NCBI RefSeq assembly: GCF_000238055.2
Contig: NZ_KE148312.1
Span: 2,104,501-2,168,500, forward strand
From: Oribacterium parvum ACB1
GTDB taxonomy: Bacteria; Bacillota; Clostridia; Lachnospirales; Lachnospiraceae
DNA length: 64,000 nt
Direction: 5' to 3'
Part shown: piece by piece, positions 1-7,984 of the stretch
Numbering within the stretch: position 1 is the stretch's first letter
Layout: the number at the start of each line of letters is the position of its first letter
The notes under the pieces: generated by a model
Seen by the model: only the letters and a program-made list of their open reading frames with translations
Database searches by the model: none
What the model was told of the DNA's origin: nothing
Made by a program: the position numbers and the translations under genes

Positions 1-200
1 ACGGACAAGTCTGAGCTCTCTATTTCCGCACCACAGTTCGGACAGGTAAAAACCTTCGTTTTATATACTTCTTGCTCCAAACTTTCCGGAGTTCGATTAT
101 AAGTTGCCGGATCAAAATGCGTTTTACAGTTCACGCATTCCAGATCTTGACTGTCTATGGAAAATCGTACTTCTCCCCCGCAATTTGAACAATGCGCCAT
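1..200 (-). CDS. Zinc-ribbon protein, N-terminal fragment (gene runs off the window)
   Basis: Only the first 66 codons are inside the window; the rest lies to the left. The start is the ATG at 200, preceded by an AAGGAAAG ribosome site. The peptide begins MAHCSNCGGEVRF, followed by a second CVNC pair and a third CPNCGAE knuckle, so it carries at least three CxxC pairs typical of TFIIB/rubredoxin-like zinc ribbons. It starts 12 bases after the purA stop codon, so it is probably cotranscribed with purA. The C-terminal part decides what the protein is and cannot be seen; a membrane-associated zinc-ribbon protein is one possibility, but I infer no function. Confidence 0.75.
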   Translation of the reverse strand, partial: MAHCSNCGGEVRFSIDSQDLECVNCKTHFDPATYNRTPESLEQEVYKTKVFTCPNCGAEIESSDLS

Positions 201-212
201 AGGCTTTCCTTT

Positions 213-1499
213 CTAAATCTTCGGAGTTCTCTTTAACATTTCATGTCTTTCGGGACCATTGGAAACCATGGTAATCGGTACTTCAAGCTCCTTTTCAATA
301 AAGTCAATATAATCCTTACACTCCTTCGGTAATTCCTCATAGTTTCGGATTCCGCGAATATCACAGTGCCAGCCCTTAAGAACGGTATATACCGGCTTAG
401 CCTTACGAAGCAGGGGAGTAACAGGAAAGTCCTTTACTTCCTTTCCGTCAATCTCATAAGCGGTGCAAACCGGGATTTCTTCTAAGTAGCCTAAAGGATC
501 CAGTACCGTTAAGGCTACCTCGGTTGCCCCCTGCAAAGCACAGCCGTAACGGGACGCTACCGCATCATACCAGCCGACTCTTCTCGGACGACCTGTTGTT
601 GCGCCGTACTCCCCCTTGTCTCCTCCGCGCTTTCTAAGCTCCTCCGCTTCGTCTCCAAAGATTTCGGAAACGAATTCCCCTGCTCCTACAGCGGAAGAAT
701 ATGCCTTGGTTACACAGACCACACTGCTGATGGCATAGGGTGGAATTCCCGCTCCTACAGCACCGAAAGAAGCCAAAGTATGGCTGGAAGTCACCATCGG
801 GTAAATCCCGTGATCGGTATCCTTCATTGTCCCGAGCTGTCCCTCCAAGAGGATTTTCTTCCCTTCCTTGATTGCCTTTCTAAGGAAAAGGGAGGTATCG
901 CAAAGATAAGGGCGAATCAGCTCTCTCTCATTCTTAAGCTCAGAAAGAACGGTATCGTAGTCAAGACCTTTCTTTCCGTAAAGGCTCTCAAAAAGGGCAT
1001 TTTTAATCTCCAAAATCTTCTTTAGCTGCTCCTCTAAAATATCATCGTAATACAGCTCGTTGACCTGCAGGCCGATTTTCGCATACTTATCGGAGAAAAA
1101 CGGTGCAATGCCGGACTTGGTGGATCCGTAGCTCTTTTTCCCCAGTCTTTCTTCTTCATACTCATCCTGTAAAATATGATAGGGCATCAAGACCTGTACT
1201 CGGTCGGAAATATAAATCTTCGGTGTCGGTACACCGGCTTCCTCCAAAGCATGAAGCTCCTTTAAGAACTTCTGAATATCCAGCGCCACGCCGTTTCCCA
1301 AGATGGAAGTGACCTTCGGATTGAAGACTCCACTTGGAAGTAGGTGCAAAGAAAACCTGCCATAACTATTAATAATGGTGTGTCCTGCATTGGCACCACC
1401 CTGGAAACGCACTACGACGTCTGCATTCTCTGCAAGATAATCCGTGATCTTTCCTTTTCCTTCATCTCCCCAGTTTGCACCGACTATTGCCTGTACCAT
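213..1499 (-). CDS. purA: Adenylosuccinate synthetase
   Basis: PurA joins IMP and aspartate with GTP to form adenylosuccinate, the first committed step of AMP synthesis in the cytosol. The 428-residue length is normal for the family. The N-terminus has the diagnostic GANWGDEGKGK P-loop, then FQGGANAGHT. A central SSHTLASFGAVGAG stretch, TTGRPRRVGWYDA and the C-terminal TMVSNGPERHE guanine-binding region are all present. The ATG at 1499 has the family start (MVQAIVGANW). purB lies about 430 bases upstream with one small membrane-protein gene between, so both AMP-branch enzymes are together. No truncation or frameshift is seen. Confidence 0.98.
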   Translation of the reverse strand: MVQAIVGANWGDEGKGKITDYLAENADVVVRFQGGANAGHTIINSYGRFSLHLLPSGVFNPKVTSILGNGVALDIQKFLKELHALEEAGVPTPKIYISDRVQVLMPYHILQDEYEEERLGKKSYGSTKSGIAPFFSDKYAKIGLQVNELYYDDILEEQLKKILEIKNALFESLYGKKGLDYDTVLSELKNERELIRPYLCDTSLFLRKAIKEGKKILLEGQLGTMKDTDHGIYPMVTSSHTLASFGAVGAGIPPYAISSVVCVTKAYSSAVGAGEFVSEIFGDEAEELRKRGGDKGEYGATTGRPRRVGWYDAVASRYGCALQGATEVALTVLDPLGYLEEIPVCTAYEIDGKEVKDFPVTPLLRKAKPVYTVLKGWHCDIRGIRNYEELPKECKDYIDFIEKELEVPITMVSNGPERHEMLKRTPKI

Positions 1500-1659
1500 A
1501 AATTTCCCCTTTCAACTTTTTTTCAGAACATATTCTTTCAGAACGGTATAAGTTCTTATCCTATTATGTCATACACTATTATAAAACGTCTTTGTCCTCA
1601 AAAAGGATGCCTTAACAAAAACTATTATTGTACTCCTTTTCAAAAACCGTATCTCTTTT

Positions 1660-1842
1660 TTATTCCCTTCTGATTAGATTGGTTATCCACTGCAATACAT
1701 AAAAAACAGCGGGTACAACCATGAGCAGAAAGAGATGGGCAAGAAGCGATTCCTTACTACCTCCCGTAAAGGCAGTATAAAGAAAATGAAGCAAAGTCAC
1801 AAAAATAAACAACAATATCCCTATTGCCAGTATTCTTTTCAT
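1660..1842 (-). CDS. Small two-helix membrane protein of unknown function
   Basis: This 60-residue protein starts at an ATG preceded by GGAGGAA, an excellent ribosome site, which is the main reason to accept it. It has two hydrophobic segments, about residues 3-23 and 34-53, separated by a short polar loop (TGGSKES) and ending in a basic tail (NLIRRE). It resembles no family I can name. It sits between purB and purA on the same strand and may be cotranscribed, though nothing links it to purine synthesis. Small proteins of this layout are common in Firmicutes. Confidence 0.6.
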   Translation of the reverse strand: MKRILAIGILLFIFVTLLHFLYTAFTGGSKESLLAHLFLLMVVPAVFYVLQWITNLIRRE

Positions 1843-1929
1843 TCTTCCTCCATTTCCTTTTCCGCTTCTTTTTTTTGTGACTTAATTTCTTTAGTCAATT
1901 AATTCCTATTCTTTAATTATAGCATGATT

Positions 1930-3366
1930 TTACAGCGCAATCTCTACAGATAGATTAAGCTCTTCTTTATTTTCCTCTAAAATCGGCTGAATGTACTCGG
2001 AAATAAATTCCTCCACTTGTTCTTTTGCACGTCCGATATAAAGCTCCCCTCTCATGAGTCCCTGTATATCTTCCTCTGTAAGCGGAAAAGCATCATCCTT
2101 TACAATTCTTTCCAAGAGATCATTCTCCAGCCCCTCTTCCTTCACTCTCTTTCCGGCCTCCATGGAGTGCATACGGATTCGCTCATGAAGCTCCTGCCTG
2201 TCCCCGCCCTTTTTTACCGCGTCCATCAGGATATTTTCCGTAGCCATAAAGGGCAGTTCCTGTTGCAGATGCTTTTCAATCATCTTGGGATAGACCACGA
2301 GATTCTCAGCAACATTATAATATAAATCGAGTAAACCGTCACAAGCAAGAAAGGCTTCCGGAACGGAAAGTCTCTTGTTTGCCGAGTCATCCAGCGTTCT
2401 TTCAAACCACTGCGTAGATGCAGTAATGCTCGGATTCATGATTTCCGAAGAAATGAAGTTCGAAAGTGCCGCCATACGCTCCGCCCGCATCGGATTTCTC
2501 TTATAAGCCATGGCACTCGATCCTATCTGCTTCTTCTCAAAAGGCTCTTCCACCTCTTTTAAATGTTGTAAAAGCCTTAGGTCATTTGAGAACTTATGCG
2601 CGGACTGTGCAATGGCGGAAAGCACGGAAAGCACTCTAAAATCCACCTTGCGGGAATAGGTCTGTCCCGATACCGGATAGACTTTGGAAAATCCCATTTT
2701 CTTTGCAATCTTACGATCCAGCTCCTTGCACTTTTCGTGGTCTCCTTCAAAAAGTTCCAGGAAAGAAGCTTGTGTTCCGGTAGTCCCCTTACAACCTAAA
2801 AGCTTTAGGGAGGTAATACACTCTTCTATTTCACAAAAGTCGAGATATAAGTCATGAAGCCAAAGACTTGCCCTCTTTCCGAGTGTTACGGTCTGCGCCG
2901 CTTGAAAATGCGTGTATCCGAGCATAGGAAGTGCCCTATATTTCATCGCAAAGTCGGAAAGCACATTCATACAGTTTAAGAGCTTCTTTCGAATCAGCCG
3001 TAATCCCTCTCGCATCGTAATTAAGTCAGTATTGTCTCCTACATAGCAGGAAGTCGCTCCGAGATGAATAATCCCTTTTGCTTTCGGGCACTGAAGACCG
3101 TAGGCATAAACATGGCTCATCACATCGTGTCGAACCTCTTTTTCCCTTTGTTTTGCTTCTTCGTAATTGATATTTTCCGCATTTTCCCGAAGTTCTTTAA
3201 TCTGCTCCTCCGTTATGGGAAGTCCCAGCTCCTTCTCACTTTCCGCAAGAGCAATCCAGAGCTTTCGCCAGGTTTTAAACTTAAAGCTCAGAGAAAAAAT
3301 CTTCTGCATCTCGGGAGACGCATATCTGCCGGATAACGGACTTTCATAGCTTGAAAACGCTTCCAT
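1930..3366 (-). CDS. purB: Adenylosuccinate lyase
   Basis: PurB cleaves adenylosuccinate to AMP and fumarate and also acts on SAICAR in de novo purine synthesis. The 478-residue length fits the longer form of the family. The N-terminus has SPLSGRYASPEM; the fumarase/aspartase superfamily signature is seen as SSAMAYKRNPMRAERM near residue 285, and an HLGATSCYVGDNTD substrate loop lies near residue 100. One small difference from the usual SSAMPYKRNP is Ala in place of Pro. The ATG at 3366 follows AAAGGAAAGAGGA. It is the upstream gene of the purB-purA pair. Confidence 0.97.
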   Translation of the reverse strand: MEAFSSYESPLSGRYASPEMQKIFSLSFKFKTWRKLWIALAESEKELGLPITEEQIKELRENAENINYEEAKQREKEVRHDVMSHVYAYGLQCPKAKGIIHLGATSCYVGDNTDLITMREGLRLIRKKLLNCMNVLSDFAMKYRALPMLGYTHFQAAQTVTLGKRASLWLHDLYLDFCEIEECITSLKLLGCKGTTGTQASFLELFEGDHEKCKELDRKIAKKMGFSKVYPVSGQTYSRKVDFRVLSVLSAIAQSAHKFSNDLRLLQHLKEVEEPFEKKQIGSSAMAYKRNPMRAERMAALSNFISSEIMNPSITASTQWFERTLDDSANKRLSVPEAFLACDGLLDLYYNVAENLVVYPKMIEKHLQQELPFMATENILMDAVKKGGDRQELHERIRMHSMEAGKRVKEEGLENDLLERIVKDDAFPLTEEDIQGLMRGELYIGRAKEQVEEFISEYIQPILEENKEELNLSVEIAL

Positions 3367-3531
3367 TCCTCTTTCCTTTCTATTTTGTAGAACTGATAAA
3401 CATCCTTTTTCTTACAACTTTTCGAGTAGAACTTTGTATGCTTGATACAAGCATATCCTTATTGCCTATTTCGGATTCAAAAATCTCTATTCTTTTACGA
3501 ATATGCCGGCTATTCCTTTTTGGGAAGCTTC

Positions 3532-4287
3532 TTATCGTAGAACCGCGCCCATATCATATCTTCCCGGGGCTTTATCTTGAAGGAAAAATGCCGCTGTGAT
3601 TGCACCCTTTGCAAAGATTTTCCGACTGTAGGCCGTGTGCTCAATTTTTACAATCTCATCTTCTCCGGCAAAGATAACCTCATGAATTCCCGGAATTGTT
3701 CCTCCTCTTAAGGAGAGCATACCAATTTCCTGCCTATCTCTGGCCTGATGCCTTTCTTCTCTATCATAGACCTTATTCAGTGCTTCACCGATTCCCTCTT
3801 CAACCGCTTTTTCCAGCATAAGTGCGGTTCCGCTCGGCGCATCTTTTTTCCTTCTGTGGTGCGCTTCCACAATTTCAACATCGAAGCCTTCCCTATACAA
3901 CTTTGCTGCAGCGATACGAATAAGCTCCTCTAAGAGATTAACGCCTAGAGACATATTACCGGACTGCAAAATAGGGATGTGTTTGGATGCCTCCTCTATC
4001 TTCTTCTCTTGTTCCTCGGAAAGTCCCGTTGTACATAATACAAGAGCCTTCTTTTTCTCTACCGCATAGTCAAGAAGTCTGTTAACCGCTTCTCTAACGG
4101 AAAAATCAATAATTACATCAAAATCCTCTTCCACTTTGTAAATATCTTGATAAAGCGGAAAACCGAAATCCTTTGTATTCGCATTGGCATCTACTCCGGA
4201 AGTAATGACACAATCCTTCGTATTTTTTGCCACATCTATAACATTCATCCCCATAACACCGGATGCACCATGTAAAAGTATCTTCAT
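3532..4287 (-). CDS. dapB: 4-hydroxy-tetrahydrodipicolinate reductase
   Basis: DapB reduces the DapA product with NAD(P)H in the lysine/diaminopimelate pathway, which supplies peptidoglycan. The ATG at 4287 is chosen because it follows AAAGGAGAGGGAT and gives the family N-terminus MKILLHGASGVMG, a Rossmann GxxGxxG motif. The longer frame back to 4374 only translates the intergenic hairpin. The catalytic EAHHRRKKDAPSGTA motif is intact near residue 150. The length of 251 residues is normal. dapA lies upstream on the same strand, with a terminator-like hairpin in the 98-base gap. Confidence 0.96.
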   Translation of the reverse strand: MKILLHGASGVMGMNVIDVAKNTKDCVITSGVDANANTKDFGFPLYQDIYKVEEDFDVIIDFSVREAVNRLLDYAVEKKKALVLCTTGLSEEQEKKIEEASKHIPILQSGNMSLGVNLLEELIRIAAAKLYREGFDVEIVEAHHRRKKDAPSGTALMLEKAVEEGIGEALNKVYDREERHQARDRQEIGMLSLRGGTIPGIHEVIFAGEDEIVKIEHTAYSRKIFAKGAITAAFFLQDKAPGRYDMGAVLR

Positions 4288-4308
4288 ATCCCTCTCCTTT
4301 ACTCTATA

Positions 4309-4372
4309 AAAGAAAAAAAGCTGCGAAAAAGAAAATCCCCTCATCACTCTAAGAGTTTCTTCTCTTTTTCGC
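4309..4372 (-). terminator. Terminator-like hairpin between dapA and dapB
   Basis: The arms GCGAAAAAGA (4323-4332) and TCTTTTTCGC (4363-4372) pair perfectly over 10 bp. The loop contains a smaller palindrome, ACTCTAAGAGT. Read on the minus strand, the stem is followed by a T-rich run (complement of 4311-4320). It begins 14 bases after the dapA stop, so it could trim dapA transcripts or lower dapB expression. The stem is A/T-rich, so its strength is uncertain. Confidence 0.55.
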
Positions 4373-4385
4373 AAGCTATACTTTT

Positions 4386-5273
4386 CTATTTCAAAATACC
4401 GTAACGAATCATTTCTTCTTTTAAGACTTCCCTATGTTCTTTTTCCATTTCTGTCAGGGGCAGACGAAGCGGTCCAACATTCTTTCCCTGTAAATTCATA
4501 GCCGCCTTTACCGGAATAGGATTTACTTCACTAAACAAAGCATGAATTAGCGGTAAAGCCCGCAGTTGTTCTTTTCTTGCACCTTCTATATCTCCGGAAA
4601 ACCACTTTGCACAGATTTCATGCGTTTCCTTCGGTGCCACATTCGATAAAACGGAAATAACACCGACTCCGCCGGCTGCAAGAATCGGAAGAATCAAGCC
4701 GTCCTCTCCGGAATAAAGACAGAAATCCTCATCCACTATACGCATTAAGTCCAAGGTCTTTCCGACATCTCCTCCTGCATCCTTTACACCAATAATATTT
4801 TCCACATCATGATACAATGCCGCCATCGTTTTGGCCTCAATACTCACGCCTGTTCTTCCCGGAACATTGTAGGGAATGGCGGGAATGGATACAGACTCCG
4901 CAATTGCTTTAAAATGCTGATAAAGTCCATTTTGGGTTGCTTTATTGTAATACGGTGTAACCAAAAGAAGACCGTCCGCTCCAACTTCTTCCGCCTTCTT
5001 GGAAAGGTAAATAGCGGAATCCGTACAGTTTGATCCGGTACCGGCAATAACAGGAATACGGTGATTTACAACTTTCACGGTATGAGCAATAACTTCTATA
5101 TGCTCCTCTTCCGTTAATGTTGCCGCTTCTCCTGTGGTTCCCACAGAGATAATCGCATCCGTATCGCCAAGAATCTGCTCTTCTATAATTGACTCCAAAA
5201 CTTCAAAATTGACCGTTCCATCCTCATGCATAGGAGTAACCAGCGCTACTCCCGCCCCCTTAAATAAAGCCAT
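4386..5273 (-). CDS. dapA: 4-hydroxy-tetrahydrodipicolinate synthase
   Basis: DapA condenses pyruvate with aspartate semialdehyde, the branch point to lysine and diaminopimelate. The 295 residues follow the class I aldolase (TIM barrel) pattern. VGTTGEAATLTEEEH carries the pyruvate-binding threonines, the Tyr of IPYNVPGRTG is the proton-relay residue, and the Schiff-base lysine is in IIGVKDAGGD. The start MALFKGAGVALVTPM is typical and follows AGCGAGGTGAGTT. dapB lies downstream. Four AGTAAG motifs spaced exactly 20 bases sit just upstream and may bear on its control. Confidence 0.97.
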   Translation of the reverse strand: MALFKGAGVALVTPMHEDGTVNFEVLESIIEEQILGDTDAIISVGTTGEAATLTEEEHIEVIAHTVKVVNHRIPVIAGTGSNCTDSAIYLSKKAEEVGADGLLLVTPYYNKATQNGLYQHFKAIAESVSIPAIPYNVPGRTGVSIEAKTMAALYHDVENIIGVKDAGGDVGKTLDLMRIVDEDFCLYSGEDGLILPILAAGGVGVISVLSNVAPKETHEICAKWFSGDIEGARKEQLRALPLIHALFSEVNPIPVKAAMNLQGKNVGPLRLPLTEMEKEHREVLKEEMIRYGILK

Positions 5274-5282
5274 AACTCACCT

Positions 5283-5392
5283 CGCTTACTATTGTCCGTC
5301 TCGTCTTACTTTTTCTCACCCTATCTTACTCTTGATAAATCTGTCTTACTCTTGATGACTCTATTTCCCTTGACGACCGACCCTGTCTTACT
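5283..5392. repeat. AGTAAG motifs at 20-bp period upstream of dapA
   Basis: On the plus strand CTTACT occurs at 5285, 5305, 5325 and 5345, exactly 20 bases apart, and again at 5387. The flanks are partly shared (GTCTTACTCTTGAT and similar). The repeats fill the gap between the typA stop codon and the dapA ribosome site, so they overlap any dapA promoter. They could be a decayed tandem duplication or a set of binding sites on one face of the helix. Confidence 0.6.
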
Positions 5393-7220
5393 TTCTATTA
5401 AAACCGGCACGCTTTCTTGCCGTAGGATCCAGAATCTTCTTACGGATGCGCAGATTCTCGGGAGTTACTTCTAAAAGTTCATCCGTATCAATAAAGTCAA
5501 TACACTGCTCTAACGACATAATCTTCTTCGGAACCAGCTTTAATGCCTCATCGGAGCTGGAGGTTCTCGTATTACTTAAGTGCTTTGTCTTACAAACATT
5601 TAACTCAATATCCTCCGACTTCGGACTCTGCCCGATAACCATGCCGCTGTAGACCTTTTCTCCCGGTCCGATAAAGAGTATTCCTCTGTTCTGTGCCTGG
5701 AAAAGACCATAGGTCACCGCCTCACCTTGCTCAAAGGCGATTAAGGAGCCCTGGTGGCGGTAGTTTAAGTCTCCTCTGTATTCACCATAGCCTTCAAATT
5801 CCGTATTTAAAATTCCATTTCCTTTTGTATCGGTTAGGAACTCTCCTCGGTAACCGATGAGTCCGCGAGAAGGAATTTCAAACTCAAGTCTTGTATACCC
5901 GGATGCCAAAGGGCTCATCCCGTTTAAGGTACCCTTTCTCTGGGTTAATTTTTGTATTACCGCGCCGGTAGCCTCTTCCGGAACATCAATGTATGCAATC
6001 TCCATCGGCTCCAGCTGTTTTCCTGACTCGTCCGTCTTATAGATAACCTCCGCCTTGGAAACCGCAAATTCAAATCCCTCTCTACGCATGGTCTCTACCA
6101 AAACGGAAAGATGCAACTCTCCGCGTCCGGAAACCTTAAAGCAATCTGCGGATTCGGTCTCTTCTACACGAAGGGAAACGTCTGTATTCAGCTCTCTAAA
6201 AAGCCTGTCTCGGATATGGCGGGAAGTGACATACTTCCCTTCCGTTCCTGCAAGCGGAGAATCATTTACCATAAAGTCCATGGAAATCGTCGGCTCCGAA
6301 ATCTTCTGGAAAGGAAGCGGAGCAGGATTCTTCTCCGTACAAATGGTATCTCCCACATGAAGGTCTTCAATACCGGATACAGCCACGATATCTCCGAAGG
6401 AAGCCTCTTCCACATCCACTCTCTTTAAGCCGTCAAAGGAATAAAGCTTCGTGATACGTACTTTCTTTCGCTTGTCCGGATTATGATGATTCACCACCAA
6501 GGCATCCTGGTTTACCTTGATTTTTCCGTTCTCCACCTTACCGATTCCGATTCTTCCTACAAACTCATTGTAATCAATCGTGGAAACGAGAAACTGCGTT
6601 TCCTCATCCGGGTCTCCCTCCGGTGCCGGAATAAAGTCGATGATGCTCTCAAAAAGCGGTTTCATATCCACATCCGGATCTTCCAGATTTTTCTTCGCAT
6701 AGCCGTTTTTAGACGAAGCAAAGAGGAAGGGACAGTCAAGCTGCTCATCGGAAGCATTTAAGTCGAGCATCAGTTCTAAAACCTCGTCCACTACATCAGT
6801 GGGGCGAGCCTGCGGCTTATCAATCTTATTGACTACGACAAGAACAGGAAGACGAAGCTCTAAAGCTCTCTGCAATACAAAACGGGTTTGCGGCATCGGT
6901 CCTTCAAAGGCATCAACCAGTAATATGGCACCATCCACCATTTTTAAAATTCTCTCAACCTCGCCGCCGAAATCCGCGTGTCCCGGTGTATCGACAATAT
7001 TAATCTTTACCCCGTTATAGCTTACTGCAGTATTCTTCGCTAAAATCGTAATACCTCTTTCCCGTTCAATCGGGTTTGAATCCATTACACGAACACCGAT
7101 GTCCTGGTTATCACGAAATACACCGGACTGCTTTAAAAGCTCATCCACAAGGGTGGTCTTGCCATGGTCAACATGGGCAATAATGGCTACATTACGAACA
7201 TCTTCTCTCTTCTTTAACAT
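5388..7220 (-). CDS. typA: Ribosome-associated translational GTPase BipA/TypA
   Basis: TypA is an elongation-factor-like GTPase that binds the ribosome and aids assembly and stress adaptation. The 610-residue length is standard. The G1 motif AHVDHGKTT is at residues 15-23, followed by RGITI (G2), DTPGHADFGGEV (G3) and NKIDKPQARP (G4). A TypA-specific C-terminal region contains GLIGYRGEFLTDTKG and the basic end TARKRAGFNRK. The gene stands alone between dapA and the yigZ-like gene on the same strand. No irregularity is seen. Confidence 0.98.
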   Translation of the reverse strand: MLKKREDVRNVAIIAHVDHGKTTLVDELLKQSGVFRDNQDIGVRVMDSNPIERERGITILAKNTAVSYNGVKINIVDTPGHADFGGEVERILKMVDGAILLVDAFEGPMPQTRFVLQRALELRLPVLVVVNKIDKPQARPTDVVDEVLELMLDLNASDEQLDCPFLFASSKNGYAKKNLEDPDVDMKPLFESIIDFIPAPEGDPDEETQFLVSTIDYNEFVGRIGIGKVENGKIKVNQDALVVNHHNPDKRKKVRITKLYSFDGLKRVDVEEASFGDIVAVSGIEDLHVGDTICTEKNPAPLPFQKISEPTISMDFMVNDSPLAGTEGKYVTSRHIRDRLFRELNTDVSLRVEETESADCFKVSGRGELHLSVLVETMRREGFEFAVSKAEVIYKTDESGKQLEPMEIAYIDVPEEATGAVIQKLTQRKGTLNGMSPLASGYTRLEFEIPSRGLIGYRGEFLTDTKGNGILNTEFEGYGEYRGDLNYRHQGSLIAFEQGEAVTYGLFQAQNRGILFIGPGEKVYSGMVIGQSPKSEDIELNVCKTKHLSNTRTSSSDEALKLVPKKIMSLEQCIDFIDTDELLEVTPENLRIRKKILDPTARKRAGFNRK

Positions 7221-7297
7221 GAATTTTCACTTCCTGAACTAAATCGAATATACTTAAACTGCAACAAAATTATGCTTTATTTACTTTCCGCTTTAAC

Positions 7298-7927
7298 TTA
7301 TCGAGTATACCACCGGCATTTTTTTATTGCAAGGAAAACCACCTGCGTCCCATACTCTCGAATCTGCTTTTCAAAATCCGAGTATTTCTCTTCCTTTACC
7401 CGTATTTTAAGGACTACATTTTCCGTGAATTGCTTATCTAAAATAGGAATTTCCTGCTCCGTAAAGCTGTATTCCAGTTTTCCAAGAAGAGTATAAGGAA
7501 TCTGCAGTTCCAGCTCTCTACCCTCTATCCGTTCCAAAAAAATCGCCTTATCTAATGCGTTTTTTGCCGCATCGGAGTAGGCACGGGAAAGTCCTCCCGT
7601 ACCAAGCAGTGTTCCGCCAAAAATTCTGCTTACCACAAGAAGCGCATTTTTCAGCTTAAGCCCTTCCATTCTTTGCAAAATAGGCATGCCGGCGGTCTTA
7701 GCGGGCTCTCCGTCATCGCTCTGCTTTTTATGTTCCTGGACAATTCCTTCCCTCTCTTCCAGAAAGATATAGGCATAGCAGTGATGTCTTGCTTCTCTGT
7801 ATTTTTTCTTGCACTCTTCAAGATAGTGCTCTACATCCTCTTCTTTTTCCAGCGGAAAAAGCCCGGCATAAAAACCGGACTTTTTCACTTCTATCTCTCC
7901 AAAAAAGCATTCATTAATAAACTTCAT
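7298..7927 (-). CDS. YigZ/IMPACT family protein
   Basis: The 209 residues match the UPF0029 (IMPACT) family: an N-terminal domain with HHCYAYIF, the signature SDDGEPAKTAGMPIL, then VVSRIFGGTLLGTGGLSRAYSDAA, and a C-terminal EF-G-like domain from about residue 130. The eukaryotic homologue affects translation control through GCN1; the bacterial role is unsettled. The ATG at 7927 follows GAGGTG. It is in the same direction as typA but separated by about 70 bases. Confidence 0.93.
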   Translation of the reverse strand: MKFINECFFGEIEVKKSGFYAGLFPLEKEEDVEHYLEECKKKYREARHHCYAYIFLEEREGIVQEHKKQSDDGEPAKTAGMPILQRMEGLKLKNALLVVSRIFGGTLLGTGGLSRAYSDAAKNALDKAIFLERIEGRELELQIPYTLLGKLEYSFTEQEIPILDKQFTENVVLKIRVKEEKYSDFEKQIREYGTQVVFLAIKKCRWYTR

Positions 7928-7984
7928 TTCACCTCTAACGATATGGAAAAATAACTATGGAGTCCTGTTCTAAACTATCTTTTA

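Noticed and set aside
1344-1673. 109-residue plus-strand frame across the purA start
   Set aside because: It is antisense to purA and the intergenic region, and lacks a ribosome site and recognisable domain.
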